This document shows, piece after piece, positions 22,116 through 29,665 of a DNA stretch of 31,545 bases. The DNA comes from Cyanobacteria bacterium UBA5018 (GTDB lineage Bacteria > Cyanobacteriota > Cyanobacteriia > PCC-6307 > Cyanobiaceae), in assembly GCA_002396505.1 (NCBI GenBank), contig DGYA01000075.1, positions 1-31,545 of the forward strand, given 5' to 3'. The position numbers and the translations under genes are program-made. Below the pieces are notes generated by a model. It worked only from the letters and a program-made list of their open reading frames with translations. It was not told the DNA's origin and did not search any database. The first letter of the stretch is position 1; each line of letters starts with the position of its first letter.

Positions 22116-22697
22116 ATGACCGTGCTGGTAATCGCCAGTGGTAACGCCCACAAGGTGACAGAAATCAGCGCCATGCTGGAAGGCATGGCCGTGGATGTGC
22201 GTCAGCAACCCCGCGGTATTGAGGTGGAGGAAACTGGTAGCACCTACTCGGCCAATGCTCGCTTAAAAGCCGAGGCCATCGGCACCCTCACCAATTGCTG
22301 GACCCTGGCCGATGATTCGGGGCTGGAGGTGGATGCCCTGGGCGGTGCCCCTGGCATCTACTCCGCCCGCTATGCGCCCACCGATCACGAGCGCATCCAT
22401 CGCCTGTTGCACGAACTCGGCGATTCCCCCTATCGCTCCGCCCGCTTCGTCAGCGCCATGGCCCTGGTGGATCCCAGCGGCCAGGTGGTGCTGGAGGCCC
22501 AGGGGGTATGCCATGGACTGATCCTGACCAGGCCCCAGGGCCATGGTCCCGGCTACGACCCGATTTTTTTTGTTCGGGAGGCGGGCAGTTCCTATGCAGA
22601 GATGGGCAGCCACCTGAAGAGCAAGCTGGGCAGCCGCGGCAAGGCGGCCCGGGCGATTGCCCCAGGCATGAGGCGGCTCTTAGGACTAAACGGCTGA
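22116..22697 (+). CDS. rdgB: RdgB/HAM1-type dITP/XTP pyrophosphatase
   Basis: Removes non-canonical purine nucleoside triphosphates (dITP, XTP) from the nucleotide pool. It is 193 residues, standard for the family. Motifs present: SGNAHKVTEI at the N-terminus (substrate-binding N-x-x-K), the metal-site block WTLADDSGLEVDALGGAPGIYSARY, and HGLILTRPQGHGPGYDPIFFV plus a C-terminal basic segment (SHLKSKLGSRGKAARA). It starts at ATG 22116, divergent from csoS1; this neighbour is common beside alpha-carboxysome operons, though a functional link is not known. A run of eight T (22564-22571) encodes the IFF of the conserved DPIFF motif and is a possible slippage spot. Confidence 0.95.
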   Translation: MTVLVIASGNAHKVTEISAMLEGMAVDVRQQPRGIEVEETGSTYSANARLKAEAIGTLTNCWTLADDSGLEVDALGGAPGIYSARYAPTDHERIHRLLHELGDSPYRSARFVSAMALVDPSGQVVLEAQGVCHGLILTRPQGHGPGYDPIFFVREAGSSYAEMGSHLKSKLGSRGKAARAIAPGMRRLLGLNG

Positions 22698-23293
22698 AAC
22701 CAGTCCTCCAGCCTGGAAATTGGCCTGGAAAGTCGGGCTCGAACTTTGGGCCCAGCGATCTGCCCCTGCAGGGCCCTTGGCCTGATAGCTGGTGGTTTTG
22801 GCCCGGTCTTGATTCTGGGGTGGGCATTCTGACTGAGGATTGTGGGTGGCAAACCGCATAAATCCCTCGATTTCAGCCCTGAACTGCAGCGATCGCGGTC
22901 GAAACCGGCAAAAAAGCTTGAATACAAGAATAAATAAAGAACAAATCCAAGTAAGGCCCAGATTTATAACATCAACGATTGCCAATCAGGGCAGCTCAAA
23001 TGATTGCCCATCCGGCCTCCGCGCACCAAGCCCAAACAGTCTTCACAACACTTATTGCAGCTTGAATCCCGCAAAATCTGATTTTTTCCGAGGCGCCCCA
23101 CAACTTGACTGGGAAGCAATCTCCGCCAATCCGAATCTAAATTACTTAGGCAGTTACCCATGCGATTACCCGCCTAGACTCTGGAGTTGATCGAGATCAC
23201 CTGCGGAGGTAGCCGCTCAATCATAGCCAAAAAACTAGTGGCTAGGTGTTACTTATATGGCCCTTGCCACGGGTAGATCCCATGCATCGCCAG
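22698..23293. other. Gene-free spacer, no assigned function
   Basis: Several reading frames cross this stretch but none has family similarity, a ribosome binding site or the codon pattern of neighbouring genes. One HIP1 octamer GCGATCGC is at 22889-22896. The part 22915-23100 is AT-richer than its surroundings and could hold a promoter or a small RNA, but I see no diagnostic structure. Confidence 0.4.
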
Positions 23294-23469
23294 CGCAATT
23301 CCTTCTCATTATCTTCGCAATCCCCTCATATTCCCTTCGCACCACCTTCACAACTCTCTCGCAATTACTTGGCAACTTCTTCTCAAGCCCTTCGCAATTA
23401 CCTGGCAATCTCCTCTCAGTCCTTTGGCATTCACTTCACAATCTCGTCGTAGTCCCCGCGCAATCCAGT
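23294..23469. repeat. 11-bp phased tandem array, 16 units
   Basis: The 176 bp divide without gaps into sixteen 11-bp units with consensus near cgcaattcctt: cgcaattcctt, ctcattatctt, cgcaatcccct, catattccctt, cgcaccacctt, cacaactctct, cgcaattactt, ggcaacttctt, ctcaagccctt, cgcaattacct, ggcaatctcct, ctcagtccttt, ggcattcactt, cacaatctcgt, cgtagtccccg, cgcaatccagt. The plus strand is pyrimidine-rich. The period is not a multiple of three, so it is not a coding repeat, and it is close to one turn of B-DNA. Confidence 0.85.
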
Positions 23470-23698
23470 GACAAACAAGCGATTTCCAGCCAGAGCTTAT
23501 GGCAATAAGTGCTTGATTAACCTACTAAGGCTTAATGCAGCTAGCCATGATGCTGTCCAGAGGAGAGCGGCAAGAGTGGCCGGGTCATAAGTTTTTTGAA
23601 GCGGTTAAACCGGGGCAGAAGCTCCGATATTGGTGCATCAAGAACAGCTTGGCGATGCTTGTCATAGGCAAGCAGTTGAAGCGATGCTCGGATGGCTT

Positions 23699-23766
23699 GG
23701 CGCTGGCGAGGGCGTGGCGCTGGCGAGGGCGTGATGCTGGCGAGGGCGCGATGCTGGGTGGAGCGC
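23699..23766. repeat. 17-bp tandem array, 4 units, beside csoS1D
   Basis: Units ggcgctggcgagggcgt (twice, identical), gatgctggcgagggcgc and gatgctgggtggagcgc follow each other at exactly 17 bp. They end 13 bp before the csoS1D stop codon. The open frame running through them (23535-23783, plus) looks like an artefact of the repeat and the GC content. Confidence 0.8.
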
Positions 23767-23779
23767 TACTGGGATGGCT

Positions 23780-24655
23780 TTAGCCGTTGATCATGGCCAC
23801 GGCCCGCATCGCTGCAGAGGCGGCCTCCTCCACGTCGCCTTCGCGCCCAGCCAGGGTGAGCCGACCAAACGCACCAACGGCCTTGACGTCCACCACGGTG
23901 ATATTGGACGCCTTTTCCGCCTCATTAGCGGCGATCAACACATAGCCAGCAGGCTCAGTTTCCAAGATGAACATACTCATCCCCGCCTGGATCATTGAAC
24001 CTCTGCGGTTCAGGCGATTGATCAGCACGGCGTGGTCTGGGGTGATGGCGCGAATGATCTCAGTCCAGGTGACCTCGCAGCGACTGCGCTGGGAGATTGT
24101 GCTGCCGATGGCCTCCAGCACCACGTCACCGGAGTGGAGCACATTGCTCTGATCCCGGTTGTAGATGGCCAGGGAACCGAAGGCACGCTCCACCACCATC
24201 TGGCCCAGGCGCACGGTGCTGGCCTTGAGGGCTATGTCAGTGACGCGATGCACCGCCATGCCCGGTGACACCTCCAGCCAGAGACAGGCATCGCCTGGGA
24301 TCGGCAGAAAGCCCTGGCTGACGGTGCCCATGTAGGCGGCCAGCTGGGGTTGGAGTGAATCGAGAAAAACGTAGGTGCGCAGTTCAATTGACTGCACATG
24401 GCTGGATTGGTTGGCCAGCCTCCGACCCTCGCTGTCGGTGGTGATCACGCAGCTGGCGCCGGAACTGCCAACGCCTACCTCAGTGCCTGTGACCCTGGAG
24501 GCACCAGAGGGGGCAGTGCCCCGCTGCACAGGGGAGGGCTGAAGGCTCGAACCAGCCAGGCCAGATGCTTGCAGGCCGGAGCGACGCCGGCTGATCGGCC
24601 GGTTCTCAGCGCTCAAGCTGGCCGAGAGGGTGATTCTGGCGGGGCGTTCGCTCAA
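23780..24655 (-). CDS. csoS1D: CsoS1D, tandem-BMC (BMC-T) gated shell protein
   Basis: Trimeric shell protein with two permuted BMC domains that stacks into double-layered hexagons with a gated central pore. The first domain covers about 89-185 and contains the gate pair E156/R157 in VVERAFG; the second covers about 194-290 and ends LTLAGREGDVEEAASAAMRAV. At 291 residues it is longer than the ~256 of marine relatives because of a basic, Ser-rich N-terminus. That N-terminus carries VTG (55-57, SRVTGTEVG), the same kind of motif found in CsoS2 middle repeats. The start is uncertain: an in-frame TGA lies just upstream of TTG 24655, and no Shine-Dalgarno is seen; a GTG at residue 43 is an alternative. 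It is transcribed away from chlN and lies apart from the main cso operon. Confidence 0.92.
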   Translation of the reverse strand: MSERPARITLSASLSAENRPISRRRSGLQASGLAGSSLQPSPVQRGTAPSGASRVTGTEVGVGSSGASCVITTDSEGRRLANQSSHVQSIELRTYVFLDSLQPQLAAYMGTVSQGFLPIPGDACLWLEVSPGMAVHRVTDIALKASTVRLGQMVVERAFGSLAIYNRDQSNVLHSGDVVLEAIGSTISQRSRCEVTWTEIIRAITPDHAVLINRLNRRGSMIQAGMSMFILETEPAGYVLIAANEAEKASNITVVDVKAVGAFGRLTLAGREGDVEEAASAAMRAVAMING

Positions 24656-24818
24656 GGAGGCGGCAGCGGGCCGGCTTCAAGTTCGGGGACTTTACCGCCT
24701 GGCCGGATTTCTCCAGAACAGCCGCCTCTCCTGGGATCTTGAGCTGGAATCGATCAGGCATCACCATAGGTAGTTCTGCTGTAGGTGGCCGCCAACGCCA
24801 GGGCCAACCCACCCGCGG

Positions 24819-24892
24819 AGCAGCTGGCCAAAAGGTGACTGGCCAACAGACAGCTGGCCAAGGGGGAAAGCGCCAGCAGGCGAATCTCCAGC
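24819..24892. repeat. 14-15-bp degenerate tandem units in csoS1D-chlN spacer
   Basis: Units agcagctggccaaa, aggtgactggccaac, agacagctggccaag, then weaker ggggaaagcgccagc and aggcgaatctccagc. The core CTGGCCAA recurs at a constant interval. The spacer 24656-25147 holds no convincing gene. Confidence 0.6.
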
Positions 24893-24950
24893 AGGGGGGT
24901 GACCCCATGTGGCCGTCGTTGATTAGACCCCGGCAACGGTCCAATCCCAC

Positions 24951-24992
24951 CGCTTAGCACAGCCCGCTTAGCACAGCCCGCTTAGCACAGCC
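24951..24992. repeat. Three perfect 14-bp tandem copies upstream of chlN
   Basis: cgcttagcacagcc occurs three times without mismatch or gap. Perfect identity suggests recent duplication, in contrast to the decayed arrays elsewhere. It ends about 155 bp before the chlN start. Confidence 0.9.
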
Positions 24993-25136
24993 TGGCATTG
25001 ATGCCGGTCTAGGCCCCCCTGGTCCCTGGTTTAGTTCAGCGTTTGCTAGCAATCAAGCCGGTAATCCCGAAGAGATGTAACGGGCTCAGCGGATAGGTGC
25101 TTCGGCCTGGTTAGGCATGTAAAGGAATCTCGGCAC

Positions 25137-25141
25137 GGAGG
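25137..25141 (+). promoter_or_regulatory. Ribosome binding site of chlN
   Basis: GGAGG lies 6 nt before ATG 25148. It fixes the chlN start, which would otherwise compete with the in-frame ATG at 25160. Confidence 0.7.
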
Positions 25142-25147
25142 CCGGGA

Positions 25148-26557
25148 ATGGTTCAAAAAATGGTCGAGAGCCCAGGATCAGGAACGGCTCTACGGGATGA
25201 TCTGCCGCCTTTGCTCAAGCAGAGCGGACAGCGTGAGGTTTTTTGCGGACTCACCTCAATCGTGTGGCTGCATCGGCGCATGCCTGATGCCTTCTTCCTG
25301 GTGGTGGGCTCCCGCACCTGCGCCCACCTGGTGCAAAGCGCCGCCGGGGTGATGATTTTCGCCGAACCGCGCTTCGGCACCGCCATTCTCGGCGAGCGGG
25401 ACCTGGCCGGTCTGGCCGACGCCAACGCCGAGCTCGATCGGCTGGTCAACGACCTGTTGGAGCGACGACCAGAGATTCGCACCCTTTTCCTGGTGGGCTC
25501 CTGCCCCAGCGAGGTGATCAAGCTCGATTTGGCCAAGGCCGCCGAGCGGATCAATCGGCGCCTTGCCGGCCAGGTGATGGTGGTCAACTACAGCGGCAGT
25601 GGCATCGAGACCACCTTCACCCAGGGGGAGGATCAGGCGCTCACCGCCCTGGTGCCCCTGCTGCCGGCAAGCGATGCCCCCCAGCTGCTGCTGGTGGGCA
25701 CCCTGGCCGACATGGTGGAAGATCGCTTGATCGGCCTGTTCCAGCGCCTCGGCATCGAGGTGGTGCGCAGCCTGCCGCCCCGGCGCTCCACAGAGTTGCC
25801 GCCGGTGGGTAGAGGCACAAAGGTGCTGTTGGCTCAGCCCTTCCTCTCCGCCACGGCAAGGGCCCTGCAGGCCCGCGGCGCTGAGCTGATCAGCGCCCCC
25901 TATCCCCTGGGCGTGGAGGGCAGCCGCGCCTGGATGGCGGCGGCGGCGGCGGCCTTTGGCATCGCCGATGCCCAGGTGGCAGCGCTGCTGGATCCCCTGG
26001 TGGAGCGCGGCCGGCGTGCAATTGCACCCCACCGGCAGATATTGAGAGGTAGGCGCCTGTTTTTACTGCCCGATTCCCAACTGGAACTGTCGCTAGCGCG
26101 CTTTTTGCAGCGCGAATGTGGCATGGAGTTGGTGGAAGTTGGCACCCCTTACCTGGATCGCCAGCTGCTGGGGGCCGAGATCGAATTGCTGCCCAGCGGC
26201 ACCCAGATCAGCGAAGGCCAAGACGTGGAGCTGCAGCTGGAGCGGGTGCGTGCGGCAAAGCCCGACCTGGTGCTTTGCGGCCTGGGACTGGCCAATCCAC
26301 TGGAGGCGGAAGGCATCGCCACCAAGTGGTCGATTGAGCTGGTGTTCAGCCCCATCCACGGCATCGATCAAGCCGGGGATCTGGCTGAATTGTTTGCCCG
26401 GCCCCTGCAGCGCCGCTCGCTGCTGCACTTCGGCACAGAGCCGGCCGTCAACCCAGCAGCGGCCTCCCCAGTTCCCATGGCCGCTGGGGCGGCAGAACCG
26501 TTCGCTACCGCCAATTCCCTCGCCATGGCCAACCCCACCGCCGGAGCTGCGCGCTGA
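25148..26557 (+). CDS. chlN: ChlN, subunit of light-independent protochlorophyllide reductase
   Basis: With ChlB it forms the catalytic heterotetramer of DPOR, which reduces protochlorophyllide to chlorophyllide a without light. The three cysteines that bind the shared [4Fe-4S] cluster are C33 (REVFCGLTS), C58 (SRTCAHL) and C119 (VGSCPSEVIKLDL). The nitrogenase-like fold continues with VVNYSGSGIETTFTQGED and PLGVEGSRAWM. The protein is 469 residues; the last ~30 (Pro/Ala/Ser-rich, after RRSLLHFGTEPA) look unconserved. Its TGA overlaps the chlB ATG by one base, so the two subunits are translationally coupled. A strong GGAGG site precedes the start. Confidence 0.97.
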   Translation: MVQKMVESPGSGTALRDDLPPLLKQSGQREVFCGLTSIVWLHRRMPDAFFLVVGSRTCAHLVQSAAGVMIFAEPRFGTAILGERDLAGLADANAELDRLVNDLLERRPEIRTLFLVGSCPSEVIKLDLAKAAERINRRLAGQVMVVNYSGSGIETTFTQGEDQALTALVPLLPASDAPQLLLVGTLADMVEDRLIGLFQRLGIEVVRSLPPRRSTELPPVGRGTKVLLAQPFLSATARALQARGAELISAPYPLGVEGSRAWMAAAAAAFGIADAQVAALLDPLVERGRRAIAPHRQILRGRRLFLLPDSQLELSLARFLQRECGMELVEVGTPYLDRQLLGAEIELLPSGTQISEGQDVELQLERVRAAKPDLVLCGLGLANPLEAEGIATKWSIELVFSPIHGIDQAGDLAELFARPLQRRSLLHFGTEPAVNPAAASPVPMAAGAAEPFATANSLAMANPTAGAAR

Positions 26558-28260
26558 TGGAACTCACCCTGTGGACCTACGAAGGCCCGCCCCATGTGGG
26601 GGCGATGCGCATCGCCACCTCCATGGAGGGTCTGCACTACGTGTTGCATGCCCCCCAGGGGGACACCTATGCCGATCTGCTGTTCACGATGATCGAGCGG
26701 CGCGATCGGCGCCCTCCCGTCACCTACACCACCTTTCAAGCCCGCGACCTGGGAGGTGATACGGCGGAGTTGGTGAAGCGCTCCGTGCAGGCCGCCGTGG
26801 ATCGCTTCCAGCCCGAGGCCCTACTTGTGGGTGAAAGCTGTACGGCGGAGCTGATTCAAGATCAGCCCGGCTCCCTGGCCAACACCATGGATCTGGGTGG
26901 CATTCCGGTGGTGAATCTGGAATTGCCGGCCTATTCCAAAAAAGAGAACTGGGGCGCCGCTGAAACTTTTTATCAGCTGGTGCGCACTCTGCTCAAAAAC
27001 GATATGCCTGAGCCGGGAGCGCCAAAGCCCTCCCCCTCTCGCTGGCGAGAGCAGGGGCGCCGGCCGCGCGTGAATCTGCTCGGGCCCAGCTTGCTGGGTT
27101 TCCGCTGCCGCGATGATGTGCTGGAAGTGACGCGACTGCTGGCGGAGCAGGGGGTGGACGTGGCGGTGGTGGCGCCCCTGGGGGCCAGGCCCGCCGATCT
27201 GATCCGCCTGCCCCAGGCCGACGCCAATGTCTGCCTGTATCCAGAGGTGGCCGGCAGTGTTTGCAGCTGGCTGGAGAGACAGTTCGGCATGCCCACCATC
27301 CGCACGGTGCCGATTGGCATCGGCGCCACGCTCGATTTTCTGCTGGAACTGGGTCGCGTCCTTGATCTAGATCCAGAGTTGAGTGAACGGGCAGCCCAGC
27401 AGGCCGAGCAGCGCTCACGGCTGCCCTGGTATTCCCGCTCGATCGATTCCACCTACCTCACCGGTAAGCGGGTGTTCATCTTTGGCGATGCCACCCATGC
27501 GATTGCCGCCGCCCGCATCGCTAGCCAGGAGCTGGGTTTCAAGGTGGTGGGCCTGGGCAGCTACAGCCGTGAACAGGCCCGGGAGGTGCGCGCCGCCGCC
27601 AAGGATCTGGGGCTGGAGGCCCTGATCAGTGACGACTACCTGGCGGTGGAGAAAGCGATGGCCGCCGCAGCGCCGGAATTGGTGCTCGGCACCCAGATGG
27701 AAAGGCACAGCGCCAAGCGGCTGGGGCTCCCCTGTGCCGTGATCAGTTCACCTCTGCATGTGCAGGATGTGCCGGCTCGCTTCTCGCCCCAGATGGGCTG
27801 GGAGGGGGCCAATGTGATGTTCGACACCTGGGTGCATCCGCTGATGATGGGCTTGGAGGAGCACCTGATCGGCATGTTCCGCCACGACTTCGAATTCGTG
27901 GAAGGCCATCGCAGCCATCTGGGGGAAGCGCCGAAGCCGCTCGCCACCAATAGCGCAACCGTTGGCTCAAGCGCTGCGGCCACCGCCTTGCTTGAGGCCC
28001 CTACGGCCCCTGCCACCAGTGATATCAGTATCGGCGATAGCAGTATCGGCGATATCAGCATCGGCGATATGGGCCTCGCCGATTCAGCTATGGCCGCGGT
28101 GCTCAGCTGGACCGCCGACGGAGAGGCCGGCCTGGCCCGGATTCCCTTCTTCGTACGCGGCAAGGTGCGGCGCAACACCGAGACCTACGCCAAGGACCAG
28201 GGCATCACCGCCATCACCGAGGAGGTGCTCTACGACGCCAAGGCCCATTTCAGTCGCTGA
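26557..28260 (+). CDS. chlB: ChlB, subunit of light-independent protochlorophyllide reductase
   Basis: Partner of ChlN in DPOR. D36 (HAPQGDTYAD) is the unusual aspartate ligand of the [4Fe-4S] cluster. The N-terminus MELTLWTYEGPPHVGAMRIATSMEG, the VGESCTAELIQDQPG block, GIPVVNLELPAYSKKENWGA and HVQDVPARFSPQMGWEGANVMFDTWVHPLMMGLEEHL are complete. The C-terminal tail domain (WTADGEAGLARIPFFVRGKVRRNTE) is kept. The protein has 567 residues, against about 510-525 in relatives. The excess lies in the linker (about 465-505) before the tail domain and includes four 5-residue repeats (DISIG, DSSIG, DISIG, DMGLA). Confidence 0.97.
   Translation: MELTLWTYEGPPHVGAMRIATSMEGLHYVLHAPQGDTYADLLFTMIERRDRRPPVTYTTFQARDLGGDTAELVKRSVQAAVDRFQPEALLVGESCTAELIQDQPGSLANTMDLGGIPVVNLELPAYSKKENWGAAETFYQLVRTLLKNDMPEPGAPKPSPSRWREQGRRPRVNLLGPSLLGFRCRDDVLEVTRLLAEQGVDVAVVAPLGARPADLIRLPQADANVCLYPEVAGSVCSWLERQFGMPTIRTVPIGIGATLDFLLELGRVLDLDPELSERAAQQAEQRSRLPWYSRSIDSTYLTGKRVFIFGDATHAIAAARIASQELGFKVVGLGSYSREQAREVRAAAKDLGLEALISDDYLAVEKAMAAAAPELVLGTQMERHSAKRLGLPCAVISSPLHVQDVPARFSPQMGWEGANVMFDTWVHPLMMGLEEHLIGMFRHDFEFVEGHRSHLGEAPKPLATNSATVGSSAAATALLEAPTAPATSDISIGDSSIGDISIGDMGLADSAMAAVLSWTADGEAGLARIPFFVRGKVRRNTETYAKDQGITAITEEVLYDAKAHFSR
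28021..28080. repeat. 15-bp in-frame tandem repeats in chlB linker
   Basis: Four 15-bp units: gatatcagtatcggc, gatagcagtatcggc, gatatcagcatcggc, gatatgggcctcgcc. They encode DISIG, DSSIG, DISIG, DMGLA in the expanded interdomain linker of ChlB. Confidence 0.85.
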
Positions 28261-28274
28261 TGGGCGTGGCAGTG

Positions 28275-28289
28275 CCGCCGTCAGGGCGG
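28275..28289 (+). terminator. Weak hairpin after chlB
   Basis: CCGCC and GGCGG pair around GTCAG, 14 bp after the chlB stop. Only a loose T-run (AAATTT) follows, so this is at best a weak terminator. The remaining chlB-chlL spacer to 28490 shows two copies of CAGTTAAA (near 28402 and 28415) and nothing else assignable. Confidence 0.35.
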
Positions 28290-28490
28290 TGATCAAATTT
28301 CCAAACAGCTGACAGCCCGAGGTTTAGCACCGCCAACCCCAGCCACTGCCCTTACCTGCCACCACCTATACCTGAAAAGACCAGCAGGGCAGCGCCAGTT
28401 TCAGTTAAATAGCATCAGTTAAACGGCTTCAAATCTAGTTCTAGCTGCAGCTAAAGCCACTCATTTCTCACTCTCTCACACTCTGATCCC

Positions 28491-29375
28491 ATGACCACAA
28501 CCATCTCGCGCCTCGATGGTGAAGGCAGCCTGCAGGTTCACCAGGACGACTCGATGAAAATCGAGGCGGGAGCCCTGGTGATCGCTGTTTACGGAAAGGG
28601 CGGCATCGGCAAATCCACAACCTCCTCCAACCTCTCGGCCGCCTTCTCCAAGCTGGGCAAACGGGTGCTACAGATCGGCTGCGATCCGAAGCACGATTCC
28701 ACCTTTACCCTCACCAAGTCGATGGTGCCCACGGTGATCGACATTCTCGAAACCGTGGACTTTCACACCGAAGAACTGCGGCCAGAAGACTTCGTCTTCG
28801 AGGGATACAACGGCGTGATGTGCGTGGAGTCTGGTGGTCCGCCAGCCGGCACTGGCTGCGGTGGCTATGTAACTGGCCAAACCGTGAAATTGCTCAAGGA
28901 GCACCACCTGCTGGAGGACACTGATGTGGTGATCTTCGATGTGCTAGGTGACGTGGTTTGTGGCGGCTTTGCCGCACCTCTCCAGCATGCTGACTACTGC
29001 CTGATCGTAACCGCAAACGATTTCGATTCCATCTTCGCGATGAATCGAATCATTGCGGCGATTCAGGCCAAGGCGAAAAACTACAAGGTGCGACTCGGAG
29101 GAGTAGTGGCCAACCGCTCGGAAGAGACTGATCAAATTGATCGTTTCAACGATCGGGTGGGCATGCGCACCATGGCCCATTTCAAGTCGGTGGATGCCAT
29201 CCGCCGCTCCCGCCTCAAAAAGTGCACAATTTTTGAGATGGAAGAATGCCCTGAGGTTGTGGCCGTGCAGGAGGAATACCTCAAGCTGGCCCGCAATATG
29301 CTGGAAAACGTAGAACCCCTAGAAGCCGTGTCGCTCAAGGATCGTGAAATCTTCGACCTGCTGGGCTTTGATTGA
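28491..29375 (+). CDS. chlL: ChlL, Fe-protein-like ATPase of light-independent protochlorophyllide reductase
   Basis: NifH-like homodimer that passes electrons to ChlN-ChlB with ATP hydrolysis. Walker A is GKGGIGKST (35-43). The bridging [4Fe-4S] cluster cysteines are C123 (GTGCGGY) and C157 (DVVCGGF), at the usual 34-residue spacing. Switch regions CDPKHDSTFTL and DVLGDVV are intact. At 294 residues the length is normal. ATG at 28491 gives MTTTISRLDGEGSLQVHQDD before the conserved core. It is 230 bp downstream of chlB, so it may have its own promoter while remaining in the same cluster. A strong intrinsic terminator follows. Confidence 0.98.
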   Translation: MTTTISRLDGEGSLQVHQDDSMKIEAGALVIAVYGKGGIGKSTTSSNLSAAFSKLGKRVLQIGCDPKHDSTFTLTKSMVPTVIDILETVDFHTEELRPEDFVFEGYNGVMCVESGGPPAGTGCGGYVTGQTVKLLKEHHLLEDTDVVIFDVLGDVVCGGFAAPLQHADYCLIVTANDFDSIFAMNRIIAAIQAKAKNYKVRLGGVVANRSEETDQIDRFNDRVGMRTMAHFKSVDAIRRSRLKKCTIFEMEECPEVVAVQEEYLKLARNMLENVEPLEAVSLKDREIFDLLGFD

Positions 29376-29393
29376 GTTGACTTAGCCTTGATT

Positions 29394-29427
29394 GAGCCGG
29401 CCAGTGCTTACTGAGCCGGCTCTTTTT
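29394..29427 (+). terminator. Rho-independent terminator of chlL
   Basis: GAGCCGGC (29394-29401) pairs with GCCGGCTC (29415-29422), extended inside by CAGT with ACTG (one bulged A) around GCTT. The stem is followed directly by TTTTT (29423-29427). It lies 18 bp after the chlL stop. Confidence 0.9.
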
Positions 29428-29543
29428 ATTGAGCTGGCTCGCAGCTGCTCAATACATTGCAGCAAATCAAGCCCCGAACCTTCCCGGGGCCTGATCAGCT
29501 CCAAAGCAATCCAAAGGCGAAAGCGTCGAGTCCGATGTTTGGC

Positions 29544-29665
29544 CTAAGCGATAATTCACTTAGGCGGTATTCATTTGGGAAGTATTTCAATCATCCGGTG
29601 CTTACTCAGCCGATTTTTCGCTTAAGCGGTATTCACTTAAGCGGTGTTCGCTCAAGCGATAGCGG
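29544..29665. repeat. 15-16-bp tandem array, 8 units, running into the hemL stop codon
   Basis: Units ctaagcgataattca, cttaggcggtattca, tttgggaagtatttca, atcatccggtgctta, ctcagccgatttttcg, cttaagcggtattca, cttaagcggtgttcg, ctcaagcgatagcgg. The consensus is near CTTAAGCGGTATTCA. The last unit contains the hemL stop (29652-29654) and last codons, so the array meets the gene end just as at cbbS. Confidence 0.8.

Noticed and set aside
22564..22571. T8 run in rdgB as a possible frameshift mutation
   Set aside because: The frame continues through the conserved DPIFF motif to a normal C-terminus, so the gene is intact.
22698..23293. tRNA or known cyanobacterial small RNA in the rdgB-csoS1D spacer
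   Set aside because: No T-loop GTTCRA consensus with pairing arms and no conserved Yfr1-like sequence was found by eye.
23246..23508. Plus-strand open frames across the 11-bp array
   Set aside because: An 11-bp period cycles through all three frames, so the Ser/Gln/Leu-rich peptides are a by-product of the DNA repeat.
23535..23783. 82-codon plus-strand open frame overlapping the end of csoS1D
   Set aside because: No recognisable domain, no ribosome binding site, and its C-terminal part is made of the 17-bp DNA repeat, whose period does not keep codon phase.
24606..24950. Minus-strand 114-codon frame upstream of csoS1D, considered as a frameshifted N-terminal extension
   Set aside because: It is in a different frame, overlaps the csoS1D start and contains Trp/Cys-rich repeat translation; nothing matches known CsoS1D N-termini.
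23294..24992. Arrays considered as CRISPR
   Set aside because: Units are 11-17 bp, directly adjacent with no unique spacers, and no cas genes are present.
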